Shown here: one piece after another, positions 9,385 through 17,401 of the stretch
Layout: every line of letters starts with the position of its first letter
Numbering within the stretch: the first letter of the stretch is position 1
The notes under the pieces: generated by a model
What the model was told of the DNA's origin: nothing
Databases searched by the model: none
What the model saw: only the letters and a program-made list of their open reading frames with translations
Assembly (NCBI GenBank): GCA_017615355.1
Contig: JAGAAJ010000121.1
Span: 1 to 34,397 of the forward strand
Length of the DNA stretch: 34,397 nt
Source: Prevotella sp.
GTDB taxonomy: Bacteria; Bacteroidota; Bacteroidia; Bacteroidales; Bacteroidaceae
Direction of reading: 5' to 3'
Made by a program: the position numbers and the translations under genes

Positions 9385-12300
9385 TTAGAAGCCCAAGCGC
9401 AGGGTTGCGGTAAACTGCTTGGAGATAGGCGAAGCCACACCGCCGGAGTTGATAAACTCAGGATCCTGTCCGTTCAGTTTCTTGTCGGCATAGAGCAGGC
9501 AGAGGTTGGTGGTGGCCAGCTTCAGCGAAGCACTGCTGAGGAAGCTGTTAGCCAGCCACTGCTGAGGCACGGCGTAGGTAAGCGCCACTTCCTTCAGACG
9601 TACGAAGTTGCCCTTGGCGATACGTGCCGTAGAGTAGTTGTAGGCGTTGTAGGCCATGCTCATGGTAGTAGAGCCATAGCGGTCGATCTGGTTGCGTGAT
9701 GCAATCACGGGGATGTTGGTCTTCAGCTCGTCGCCAGCCATCATCCAACGGTTCTTGAACTCACGCGGTAGGGCCGAAAGGTCGCTATAGCCAGAGTGGA
9801 ACACGGGGTCGAGGCGAACGACGTTACCGCCACTGTAGGTAACGAAGACGTCAAGGTTCAGGCGTCCCCAGTTGTCGGTGTAAGTGAAGGTATTGTTGAA
9901 CGAACCATACCATGTAGGATCAGAGGGGCCCTCATAGACGAGGAAGTCTTTCAAGCCCTCAGTCTCCTGGAAGTTGACATCGCCCACGGTGGTGACACCA
10001 TTCTCATTCCTTACCTGCGGCAGGCCCTCGCTGTTCAGTCCCATGAACTCATAGCTGAAGATGGCACGCACAGGATAGCCTTCAAGGGCGTAGCCCTGTC
10101 CGCTGACGAGGTCGACAGCACGGCTGGCCACATCGAGTGACGTAATCTCATTCTCAGCCTTTGAGTAGATGAGGTCGCTCGTCCACTTGAACTTCTGGTT
10201 CTGGACATTCACAGTGCTGAGGCCGATTTCCAAACCATTCGACTTCATGTCAGCCACGTTGGCGTACTTGAAAATCTCACCACCGGCACCCTGCGTATAG
10301 GTGGGGCCGATCAGGTCGAAGTTGTTACGCCAGTAAATATCGAAGTTCAAGGCAATACGGTTGTTGAAGAATCCCATATCCACACCGATGTTCAGCTCGT
10401 GCTTCTTCTCGTAGGTCAGCTCCGAGTTGCCCAGGTTAGAGATGTAAATCTGCGACTCCTGTGCCGAGGTGTAGGGACGCCAAGCCGTACGGGGCATGAA
10501 AATGGCGTTTGCATTAGTCACCCATGAAGGACCCGTGTCGGCAGTGAGCGAATAGCTGCCGCGGAACTTCAACTGCGACAACCAGTTCTGTGTCGACTGC
10601 AGGAACGGCTCGTTGGTCATATCATAGGCGGCAGATATGTTCCACGTAGGCAGCCAGCGGCTCTTACGGCTCTTGCCCAAGCGGTTGGTACCCTCATAGC
10701 GGAACGTTCCATTGATTGTATAGCGCTGTGCATAGCTGTAGACAGCCTGTCCGTAATAAGCCAGCGTGTTAGTACGGGTAAAGGACTCGCCAAAATAGTT
10801 GGTACCCTCAAGGTTATACTGCTTCAGCCAGGGATACGGCGTATAAACGATACCGCCATTGTCGAACTGATAGCCCCAGCCCGTCCAGTTGGTCGGCGTG
10901 CGCTTGACACTGCTGAACTCAGTACCGACCATAGCGTTTACAGTATGCAGGTCCTTATACACGTCACGATATTCTGCCATAAAGCGGTAGTTGTTGGAGC
11001 GCATATGGTCGTCATACTGGTACTTGATACCGCCTTCAGGCAGCACACTCTCAGGCAGAGCCAGCTCATCGTCGGGATCGGTGAAGAGCAGAGGGTTAGC
11101 GTAGCGGATGGTGCTGTTGTCATCCTGCTGGTCTACACCTGCACGATAGGCATTGGCCTGGTTTGAGTTGTCCATCACGTTGTGCTGACGGCGGGTATGC
11201 GACATACGCGTGGAGACGAGGCCGCTGAGGGTAACCGTCTGGACGGGCTTGTACTCCAGCTCAGCACGGAACATCAGCTCGTCAACATTGATGTCGTTGT
11301 AATTATTCTCCAGCTCATTAAAAATGTTGAAGGGGCTGTAGAAACGGGTATAGTTGATGTCGGGATCAAGGCATCGGCTGGTGTTCATGGCATAGCTGAA
11401 CGGGTTGATATCGAAGTCACGCTTCACCTCACCTGTCACCACATCAGTGGTCTGATTCAGCGAGCCAGGAGCCTCCTGCTCACGATGGCTGCCTTGTGCG
11501 GCCAGCTTCACGGTGAGGTTCTTCAGCATATCATACGAAGTGTTGCCGTTGAATGTGTAACGGTCTACCTTCGAGCGGTTGACATACTGACCAGGGTCAT
11601 GCATAAGTGACATTGAGAAATAGCTCTGCGACTTCTCCGTACCATTTGAAATGCTCACTGAGTGATTTTGCGACACAGCCGTAGAGAAAAGCAGGTCAAA
11701 CCAGTCGGTATTGCGGAACTCAGCAGCCTGCAGATACTCATTGCGGGCAGCCTCTGTGTTCAGCAATCCATAGGTACCGGTAATCGGGTCGTATTTGCGC
11801 AGCTGTTGGAACATGTAGCCATAGATACCCGTATTCTGCGAGTTGACCATGTTATCCAACTGTAACCAGCCCTTGTCGGCCATTTCCTTGTAAACGCCCA
11901 TGATCTCCTGCGAGTTCATGATATTGTAGTCGTTATAGGAGGGCTTCAGACGCGTAGTGAACTCACCTGTGTAACCAACGGTGGCACGTCCCTTGGCACC
12001 ACGCTTGGTGGTGATGACAATCACACCAGCCATTGCGCGCGCACCATAAATAGATGTGGCGGAGCCGTCCTTCAGAATGGTAAACGACTCAATATCATCA
12101 GAGTTCAGACCAGCCACAGCCGATGAAATCAGGGTTTTTGCGTCACCAGAAGCCAGCTCATCAGCCGAGACATCGACATTATCCTCATAGATAACGCCGT
12201 CAATCACCCACAGGGGCTTGGAGTTACCATAGATGGAAGTGGCACCGCGAACGCGAATCTTCGGCGAAGCACCGAAGGTACCACTGACGTTGGTCACCTG

Positions 12301-12735
12301 CACACCAGCCACACGGCCTTCCAGCGAGCGGCTAACGTCGGCCATACCGGCCAGTTTCGCTTTGTCAGCATCAATTTTCGTCGACGAACCTGTGAAGAGA
12401 CGCTTGTCCTGTTTCACGATACCCGTCACCACTACTTCGCCCATATTCTGGGCGTCACTCTGCAACGTCACCTTCATGCCATTCTTCGGCGTCAGTGTCT
12501 GCGACAACATACCGATGTAGCTGATGACAATCTTTTTACCTGTCGGGACGGTGATGGTAAACTTACCGTCCAGGTCTGTCTTCGTACCCTGTTTCGTGCC
12601 CTGAATCATCACAGTGGCACCAATGCAAGGTTCTCCATTGTCCTCGAAGACAGTTCCGCTGATGGCTGTTTGGGCCCATGACATTCCTATCGACAGGAAG
12701 AGGCCTACCATCAGCAAAGCTAACCTTTTCTTCAT
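9385..12735 (-). CDS. susC: SusC/RagA-family TonB-linked outer-membrane transporter
   Basis: Protein of 1,116 residues that imports ligand through the outer membrane using TonB energy. In order: a signal peptide ending SWAQ (residue 22); a carboxypeptidase-regulatory-like domain (GTVFEDNGEPCIGATVMIQG to about residue 78); the VVVTG segment before the plug; a plug domain including SLEGRVAGVQVTNVSG and FTILKDGSATSIYGARA, both SusC hallmarks; then a large beta-barrel ending in phenylalanine (LRLGF), as needed for barrel assembly. The start is fixed by the signal peptide and the promoter 70 bases upstream. It is the first gene of the operon with susD, a metallopeptidase, DUF4302 and a BACON-like protein. 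The plug begins soon after the regulatory domain and I see no extra N-terminal sigma-signalling domain, so regulation by an anti-sigma partner is unlikely. Confidence 0.97.
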   Translation of the reverse strand: MKKRLALLMVGLFLSIGMSWAQTAISGTVFEDNGEPCIGATVMIQGTKQGTKTDLDGKFTITVPTGKKIVISYIGMLSQTLTPKNGMKVTLQSDAQNMGEVVVTGIVKQDKRLFTGSSTKIDADKAKLAGMADVSRSLEGRVAGVQVTNVSGTFGASPKIRVRGATSIYGNSKPLWVIDGVIYEDNVDVSADELASGDAKTLISSAVAGLNSDDIESFTILKDGSATSIYGARAMAGVIVITTKRGAKGRATVGYTGEFTTRLKPSYNDYNIMNSQEIMGVYKEMADKGWLQLDNMVNSQNTGIYGYMFQQLRKYDPITGTYGLLNTEAARNEYLQAAEFRNTDWFDLLFSTAVSQNHSVSISNGTEKSQSYFSMSLMHDPGQYVNRSKVDRYTFNGNTSYDMLKNLTVKLAAQGSHREQEAPGSLNQTTDVVTGEVKRDFDINPFSYAMNTSRCLDPDINYTRFYSPFNIFNELENNYNDINVDELMFRAELEYKPVQTVTLSGLVSTRMSHTRRQHNVMDNSNQANAYRAGVDQQDDNSTIRYANPLLFTDPDDELALPESVLPEGGIKYQYDDHMRSNNYRFMAEYRDVYKDLHTVNAMVGTEFSSVKRTPTNWTGWGYQFDNGGIVYTPYPWLKQYNLEGTNYFGESFTRTNTLAYYGQAVYSYAQRYTINGTFRYEGTNRLGKSRKSRWLPTWNISAAYDMTNEPFLQSTQNWLSQLKFRGSYSLTADTGPSWVTNANAIFMPRTAWRPYTSAQESQIYISNLGNSELTYEKKHELNIGVDMGFFNNRIALNFDIYWRNNFDLIGPTYTQGAGGEIFKYANVADMKSNGLEIGLSTVNVQNQKFKWTSDLIYSKAENEITSLDVASRAVDLVSGQGYALEGYPVRAIFSYEFMGLNSEGLPQVRNENGVTTVGDVNFQETEGLKDFLVYEGPSDPTWYGSFNNTFTYTDNWGRLNLDVFVTYSGGNVVRLDPVFHSGYSDLSALPREFKNRWMMAGDELKTNIPVIASRNQIDRYGSTTMSMAYNAYNYSTARIAKGNFVRLKEVALTYAVPQQWLANSFLSSASLKLATTNLCLLYADKKLNGQDPEFINSGGVASPISKQFTATLRLGF

Positions 12736-12770
12736 TTGACTGTATTTGTTTTTTATAATTATCTGTTAAA

Positions 12771-12785
12771 CGCCTTTCACAGGCG
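12771..12785 (-). promoter_or_regulatory. Small hairpin in the susC leader
   Basis: CGCCT and AGGCG flank a 5-base loop, placed about 12-26 bases into the predicted leader transcript. It may stabilise the mRNA 5' end. It is short, so chance is possible. Confidence 0.35.
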
Positions 12786-12803
12786 AAAAGACAAATTAGC
12801 GTG

Positions 12804-12835
12804 CAAAGTTACTGCTATTTTGTCAGAATAACAAA
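12804..12835 (-). promoter_or_regulatory. Bacteroidetes-type promoter of the susC operon
   Basis: On the minus strand TTTG (12832-12835), a 20-base spacer and TAACTTTG (12804-12811) match the Bacteroidetes consensus exactly. The predicted transcript starts near 12797, about 60 bases upstream of the susC ATG. Confidence 0.85.
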
Positions 12836-12876
12836 AAAATTTATAAAAATCCGATAAATTTACGCAAAATTTTGCT

Positions 12877-14751
12877 TTAAAGTGGCGAACAGGCTTTTTT
12901 CAGCCAGTTTGTTTCATCTTCAGAAAGCATTGGCGAGAGGCGTTCATAAACCATTTGGTGGTAATTGTCAAGCCATTGACGCTCCTCTGCGTCAAGCATT
13001 TCTGACAAAATGGGACGTTTATCAATCGGGCAGAGTGTCAGCGGCTCGAACTGCAGGAATTGCCCAAATTCAGTCAAACCATCTTGCGGAATCTGGTCAT
13101 CAGCACTACGCGGAGTGGCAGGAACGATGAGCAGGGTATTCTCAATACGAACGCCAAAGCGACCTGCCAGGTAGATTCCCGGCTCGTCGGTTACGGTCAT
13201 ACCTGCCACGAGCGGCGCCGGTTTCCACTCCATGCGTATCTGGTGAGGACCCTCATGCACACTGAGATAGGTACCTACACCATGGCCAGTGCCGTGCAGA
13301 TAGCTGAGGCCATCGCACCACATCGCACGTTTAGCCAGCACGTCGAGCTGTGTACCGCTGATACCTTGCGGAAAGCGAGCCAACTCTACCTGGATATGCC
13401 CTTTCAGCACCAATGTATAGACGCGACGCATCTCATCGGTCAACGGACCAAGGGCGATGGTACGGGTGATGTCAGTAGTGCCGTCTATATACTGCGCACC
13501 ACTGTCGAGCAGCAACAGGTCTTCGGGCTGCAAGGGAATGTCAGTCTCGGGTGTCGGCTCATAGTGCACCACAGCACCGTGTGGGCCGTAGGCTGCGATG
13601 GTGTCAAAAGAGATGTCACGGAAAAGAGACTGTTCAGCACGCAACTGCCGCAACTGCTCGCTGACCGAAAGCTCTGTGAAGGGCACATTGGATTTATGAG
13701 CCCCACAGAACTCATCCAACCACTTCAAAAACTTCACCATCGCCACTCCGTCGCGCAACATGGCACGGCGAAAGCCTTCCTGCTCCACAGCATTCTTTAT
13801 TGTCTTCATGCGTTTTACAGGCGACTCGGCCTCAATCACCAACGGAGCCTGACGATGACCGTCACCAGCGGCGACAATATTGTAGAGTGTATGATTCACC
13901 TCGTCAGGATCCATCAGAATGTTATACTCGAAATAATTGCTCAAGGCATTCTTCACCTGCCCATAGTCCTCCACGCCAATGCCCTCAGCTTTCAGGTAGG
14001 CGGACACTTCGGCTGTCAGCTTTTCCCTATATATAAATAATGTGGCGTCGTGTGAAGTGATAAGCAGATAACTGACGAAGACAGGTGTGCAATGCACATC
14101 GGTACCACGCAGGTTGAGTGTCCATGCGATGTCGTCGAGCGAGGCCATCAGCATTCCGTCGGCATGCTGCTGCCGTAAGGCCTGGCGGATACGCTGCAAC
14201 TTGCTGGCGCACGATTCGCCGGCATATTCCATCGGATAGATCTCCACGGGATTCATGGGCACTGGCGGACGATTCCTCCATATTCGGGCCAGTAAGTCGA
14301 AATTGGTACGCAGTGTCAGACCGCCTTCGCTACGCAGCTCCTTCACCAACTCACGCACCTCATTAGCCGAAGCCACCATGCCGTCGATAGCGACCTCTGT
14401 TGAGAGGTGAGAAGTGAGGGGAGGGGCCGATGTGATTTCTTTACCGAGCCACTGTGCGATGGTAGGCGTACCTTCCATCTTCAGCTTCATCAGCTGAAAC
14501 TCAGTACCGTGCAACTGCTCCTCAGCGGCAAGGAAATAACGGGAGTCTGTCCAAAGGGCCGCACTCGTCATAGTGACAACGGCAGTGCCTGCCGATCCAT
14601 CAAATCCACTGATATACTCGCGGCCCTTCCAATGAGCGGCGGTGTACTCGCTCTGATGTGGGTCACTGCTGGGAATAATCACGGCTGCCAAGTGCTCGCG
14701 CTGCATCTCTTCACGCAACGCAGCCAGACGATCATTAATTGTTGTGTTCAT
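12877..14751 (-). CDS. pepP: Xaa-Pro aminopeptidase (aminopeptidase P, M24B)
   Basis: Cytoplasmic metallopeptidase of 624 residues that removes an N-terminal amino acid preceding proline. It has the long three-domain layout: two creatinase-like N-terminal domains, then the M24 pita-bread domain from about residue 325. Metal ligands are visible as D416 (LLLDSGAQY), D427 (GTTDITRT), H490 (GTGHGVG), E523 (TDEPGIY) and E537 (RIENTL). The start at 14751 gives the usual MNTTINDRLAALREEMQ beginning, with a -7 box about 30 bases upstream. No signal peptide is seen. Residues 111-118 (PLTSHLST) come from a heptamer repeat lying in the segment linking the first and second N-terminal domains. It could process peptides imported by the neighbouring SusCD system, although it has its own promoter. 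Confidence 0.95.
   Translation of the reverse strand: MNTTINDRLAALREEMQREHLAAVIIPSSDPHQSEYTAAHWKGREYISGFDGSAGTAVVTMTSAALWTDSRYFLAAEEQLHGTEFQLMKLKMEGTPTIAQWLGKEITSAPPLTSHLSTEVAIDGMVASANEVRELVKELRSEGGLTLRTNFDLLARIWRNRPPVPMNPVEIYPMEYAGESCASKLQRIRQALRQQHADGMLMASLDDIAWTLNLRGTDVHCTPVFVSYLLITSHDATLFIYREKLTAEVSAYLKAEGIGVEDYGQVKNALSNYFEYNILMDPDEVNHTLYNIVAAGDGHRQAPLVIEAESPVKRMKTIKNAVEQEGFRRAMLRDGVAMVKFLKWLDEFCGAHKSNVPFTELSVSEQLRQLRAEQSLFRDISFDTIAAYGPHGAVVHYEPTPETDIPLQPEDLLLLDSGAQYIDGTTDITRTIALGPLTDEMRRVYTLVLKGHIQVELARFPQGISGTQLDVLAKRAMWCDGLSYLHGTGHGVGTYLSVHEGPHQIRMEWKPAPLVAGMTVTDEPGIYLAGRFGVRIENTLLIVPATPRSADDQIPQDGLTEFGQFLQFEPLTLCPIDKRPILSEMLDAEERQWLDNYHQMVYERLSPMLSEDETNWLKKACSPL
14399..14419. repeat. 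Heptamer array inside pepP (3 units)
   Basis: Three 7-bp units, plus-strand GTTGAGA, GGTGAGA and AGTGAGG, total exactly 21 bp, so seven codons and no frame change. On the coding strand they read as TCTCAAC-type units and encode PLTSHLST, the same peptide core as the array in the pectinesterase gene. Confidence 0.8.
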
Positions 14752-14783
14752 GGCTGTGGTCTGCTTTTGTCATTTCTACTTTG

Positions 14784-14791
14784 CAAAGATA
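14784..14791 (-). promoter_or_regulatory. Promoter -7 box of pepP
   Basis: TATCTTTG on the minus strand fits TAnnTTTG. The -33 region is T-rich without a clear TTTG. It lies in the 188-base divergent gap shared with the malate dehydrogenase promoter. Confidence 0.6.
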
Positions 14792-14885
14792 CGGAAAAAA
14801 GGAGAAAGAGAAAAAAGAAAAGATAAAAATTTGTTTCACGAAAAAAAAACTGTCAGCTTTCTTCTTCTTTCTTTCCCTTTTTTCG

Positions 14886-14893
14886 TAACTTTG
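14886..14893 (+). promoter_or_regulatory. Promoter -7 box of mdh
   Basis: TAACTTTG followed by GC fits the Bacteroidetes -7 box perfectly, 46 bases upstream of the mdh ATG. Upstream is a pyrimidine-rich tract with no exact TTTG at the expected distance. The 47-base leader is A-rich with no Shine-Dalgarno sequence, as is usual for strongly expressed Bacteroidetes genes. Confidence 0.7.
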
Positions 14894-14939
14894 CGCACGA
14901 AAAAACATAAACAATCCATAAAAACAGAAGAAAAACACT

Positions 14940-15932
14940 ATGGCATTTTTGACTAACGACAAACTGGTCATCGTCGGCGCAGCTGGCATGATCGGTAGTA
15001 ACATGGCTCAGAGCGCCCTGATGATGGGCCTTACCAGCAACCTGTGTCTCTATGATGTATTCTCACCCGAAGGCGTGGCAGAGGAAATGCGCCAGAGCGG
15101 CTTCGACGAGGCCACCATCACCGCCACCACCGATGCCGAGGAGGCTTTCCGTGGTGCCAAGTACATTATCTCCAGCGGCGGTGCTCCCCGTAAGGAGGGA
15201 ATGACACGTGAGGATCTGCTGGCCGGCAACTGCAAGATTGCCGAGGAGCTGGGACAGAACATCAAGAAGTATTGCCCCGACGTGAAGCACGTGGTTATCA
15301 TCTTCAATCCCGCCGACCTCACCGGTCTCGTCACCCTGCTCTACTCAGGCTTGAAGCCTGGACAGGTGACCACGCTGGCTGGCCTCGACACCACCCGTCT
15401 GCAGAGCGCACTGGCTAAGAAGTTCAATGTGCTGCAGAGCGAGATCAAGGGTTGCGCTACCTACGGTGGACACGGTGAGCAGATGGCCGTCTTCGGCAGC
15501 CATGTCACCATCAAGGGCCGCAAGCTGACCGACATCATCGGCACACCCGAGTTCCCCGCTGAGGAGTGGGAGCAGATGAAGACCGACGTCACCAAGGGCG
15601 GTGCTGCCATCATCAAGCTGCGTGGCCGCAGCTCATTCCAGAGCCCCTCGTACCTCTCTGTCGAGATGATCCGCGCTGCCATGGGCGGTGAGCCGTTCCG
15701 CTTCCCCGTAGGCACCTACGTGAAGACCGACAAGTACGACCACATCATGATGGCCATGAAGACCACGATGACCGCCAACGGCGCCACCTTCGAGGTACCG
15801 CAGGGCACAGCCGAGGAGAACGCCAAGCTCGACCAGAGCTATGAGCACCTCTGCAAGATGCGCGACGAGCTGGTCACGCTGAACATCGTGCCGCCCATCA
15901 GCGAGTGGAACAAGATCAACCCCAACCTGTAA
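14940..15932 (+). CDS. mdh: Malate dehydrogenase (NAD-dependent)
   Basis: Oxidises malate to oxaloacetate, or the reverse in the fumarate/succinate branch used by fermenting Bacteroidales. The 330-residue protein has the Rossmann motif GAAGMIG at residues 13-19, an aspartate (D40) placed to select NAD, the substrate arginines R84 and R90 in GGAPRKEGMTRED, N122 (FNPAD), R152 and the catalytic histidine H177 in GGHGEQM. This is the Bacteroidetes-type malate dehydrogenase rather than the E. coli type. Codon use is strongly biased to C- or G-ending codons (GCC, CTG, AAG), a sign of high expression compared with its neighbours. It is the first gene of a transcript with a MerR-family gene three bases downstream. 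Confidence 0.95.
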   Translation: MAFLTNDKLVIVGAAGMIGSNMAQSALMMGLTSNLCLYDVFSPEGVAEEMRQSGFDEATITATTDAEEAFRGAKYIISSGGAPRKEGMTREDLLAGNCKIAEELGQNIKKYCPDVKHVVIIFNPADLTGLVTLLYSGLKPGQVTTLAGLDTTRLQSALAKKFNVLQSEIKGCATYGGHGEQMAVFGSHVTIKGRKLTDIIGTPEFPAEEWEQMKTDVTKGGAAIIKLRGRSSFQSPSYLSVEMIRAAMGGEPFRFPVGTYVKTDKYDHIMMAMKTTMTANGATFEVPQGTAEENAKLDQSYEHLCKMRDELVTLNIVPPISEWNKINPNL

Positions 15933-15935
15933 GCT

Positions 15936-16286
15936 ATGGCCCTGAATCTTGACAAAAACCTGAAGCTCTACTACTCCATCAAGGAAGTAGCTGAGATGTT
16001 CGACCTGAATGAAAGTACGCTCCGTTACTGGGAGACCGAGTTCCCTTATCTGAAGCCAAAGACCACAGGTCCGAACAAGGTGCGTCAGTATTCAGAGAAG
16101 GACATCGAGCAGATACGCCTTATCCATAACTTAGTGAAGGTGCGCGGCTTCAAGATTGCTGCTGCCCGCAAGATGATCAACGCCAACCGCGACGGCTCTG
16201 ACCGTAAGGCCGAGGTCATCACCCGCCTCATTGACATCCGCACAGAGCTGCAGGCAATGAAGCACCAACTCGACGGGCTGCAATGA
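15936..16286 (+). CDS. MerR-family HTH transcriptional regulator
   Basis: Cytoplasmic DNA-binding protein of 116 residues. The winged helix begins YYSIKEVAEMFDLNESTLRYWETEF (residues about 12-36), the classic MerR helix-turn-helix. The YSEKDIEQIRLIHNLVKVRGFKIAAARKMI segment follows, then a short C-terminal coiled coil (LIDIRTELQAMKHQLDGLQ) for dimerisation. There is no C-terminal ligand domain and no cysteines, so it is not a metal sensor of the classic type. The ATG lies three bases after the mdh stop, giving translational coupling. The target is unknown. Confidence 0.9.
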   Translation: MALNLDKNLKLYYSIKEVAEMFDLNESTLRYWETEFPYLKPKTTGPNKVRQYSEKDIEQIRLIHNLVKVRGFKIAAARKMINANRDGSDRKAEVITRLIDIRTELQAMKHQLDGLQ

Positions 16287-16292
16287 GCAAAT

Positions 16293-16373
16293 CCCACGGC
16301 TTGGGACTTTTGTCCCAGGCCGTGGGACTTTTTTCCCAAGCCTTGGGACTTTTTTCTTAAGCTTAGGGATTCC
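16293..16373. repeat. 21-bp tandem repeat with palindromic cores (3 units plus a degenerate fourth)
   Basis: Units start at 16293, 16314, 16335 and (degenerate) 16356, exactly 21 bp apart. Each has the form CCCA-n5-TGGGACTTTT; the third core, CCCAAGCCTTGGG, is a perfect palindrome about a central C. Because 21 is a multiple of three, the array stays open in several frames, including that of merR beyond its stop. The last unit overlaps the end of the pectinesterase gene. Confidence 0.9.
16334..16355 (+). terminator. Possible terminator of mdh-merR within the 21-bp repeat
   Basis: TCCCAAG and CTTGGGA form a compact stem followed by CTTTTTT. The two upstream units offer weaker hairpins with T tracts (CTTTTGT and CTTTTTT). 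Together they could terminate plus-strand transcription ahead of the convergent pectinesterase gene. The stems are short, so the call is moderate. Confidence 0.5.
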
Positions 16374-17352
16374 AACCATCGACACGCCGGAAGACGTTTT
16401 CGAGGGTTATTTTTTTGGCTTCTTTCTTCGTCAATTGATGGCTCCACCCTACCCTTTTGTCGGCGGCGGCGCCTTCGCCGGTATTCTCGTACTCAAGGTA
16501 GCGGGCGGTGAGCTCACGCTCCTTCTGCCAGTGATGCCAGCCTTCGGGACGAATCTGCGAAGGCAGCGTGCAATGCATGAACAGCGTATAGCCGTAGTCG
16601 CGCCAGGGACGGCCCAGATAGACCTTCGTCACGTCAGACGCACAACTGACGGTACATTTATTAAAGATGTAGCCGTACATAATCTCCTGAGGTGTGGAGG
16701 CGGCGGTGATGTAGCTATTGGCCTTGCAATAGATGTCGCAATGCTCAAACCAAGCCGTCGAAGGACCGAAGATGAAGTCGGTGGTGCCCTCGATGTAGCA
16801 GTCTTTGAAGAAGAGACGTGTGCCGGCCACGCCCGTATAGACGGTATCCTGATTGCCGAGGAAACGGCAGTTGATGAACGTGAGCCGGTCGCCCTCTGTA
16901 TGCAGGGCTACGGCCTGTCCCAGCTTGGCCGCATTATTCTCGATAGTGATGTTCTTCAGGGTGATGTCGTTGCCTTCGATCTTCAGCGTGTAGGTGCGGA
17001 AGGTGCCTATCTTTTGAGGTGAGAGGTGAGAGGTAAGAGGTGAGATGTCGGCCTCGATATTGGCGTGATCGTCCCAGGTGATGATGGTCTGGTCGCGGTC
17101 CTCGCCGCATATCTCGATATTCTGCAGCCAGGAGGGAATGACGAGTTTCTCCTTGTAGGTGCCCTTTTTTACGAAGATGACCTTGTGGTAATCCATGAAG
17201 GCACGGCACACCTCGATGGCCTCGCCCACAGTACGGAATTGGCCCGTGCCGTCGCGGGCTACCACAAGTGTGTCGGCATTGTCATAGGGACCTGCGGCGC
17301 TGGCAGCCATAACAAGGCACAATGACACAAAGGCGAAAAGGATTCTTTTCAT
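16363..17352 (-). CDS. Pectinesterase (CE8)
   Basis: Secreted enzyme of 329 residues that removes methyl esters from pectin; it should act in the periplasm or outside the cell. A signal peptide ends ASAA near residue 20. The right-handed beta-helix motifs are all present: Q146 (GQAVAL), Q168 and D169 (GNQDTVY), D192 (DFIFG) and R248/W250 (LGRPW), matching the catalytic residues of characterised pectin methylesterases. Residues 103-112 (ISPLTSHLSP) come from a heptamer repeat lying in a turn where relatives have a short charged loop. It is 49 bases after rel on the same strand, so it may be read through from that operon, but no other pectin gene is in the window. Confidence 0.95.
   Translation of the reverse strand: MKRILFAFVSLCLVMAASAAGPYDNADTLVVARDGTGQFRTVGEAIEVCRAFMDYHKVIFVKKGTYKEKLVIPSWLQNIEICGEDRDQTIITWDDHANIEADISPLTSHLSPQKIGTFRTYTLKIEGNDITLKNITIENNAAKLGQAVALHTEGDRLTFINCRFLGNQDTVYTGVAGTRLFFKDCYIEGTTDFIFGPSTAWFEHCDIYCKANSYITAASTPQEIMYGYIFNKCTVSCASDVTKVYLGRPWRDYGYTLFMHCTLPSQIRPEGWHHWQKERELTARYLEYENTGEGAAADKRVGWSHQLTKKEAKKITLENVFRRVDGWNP
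17018..17045. repeat. Heptamer array inside the pectinesterase gene (4 units)
   Basis: Four consecutive 7-bp units, plus-strand GGTGAGA, GGTGAGA, GGTAAGA and GGTGAGA. On the coding strand they are TCTCACC and TCTTACC and encode the loop ISPLTSHLSP. The peptide core PLTSHLS is identical to that encoded by the repeat in pepP, although the genes are unrelated. Confidence 0.85.
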
Positions 17353-17401
17353 TGCGAATGAGTAAGATTAGTTTGAGTAGTGTTTGTAATTAAAGAAGAG
17401 G

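Noticed and set aside
12864-12875. Palindrome GCAAAATTTTGC after the pepP stop as a terminator
   Set aside because: The stem is AT-rich with no loop, and no clean T tract follows directly. It may be chance in an AT-rich gap.
16293-16373. CRISPR array
   Set aside because: The units abut with no spacers, the period is only 21 bp, and no cas gene is present.
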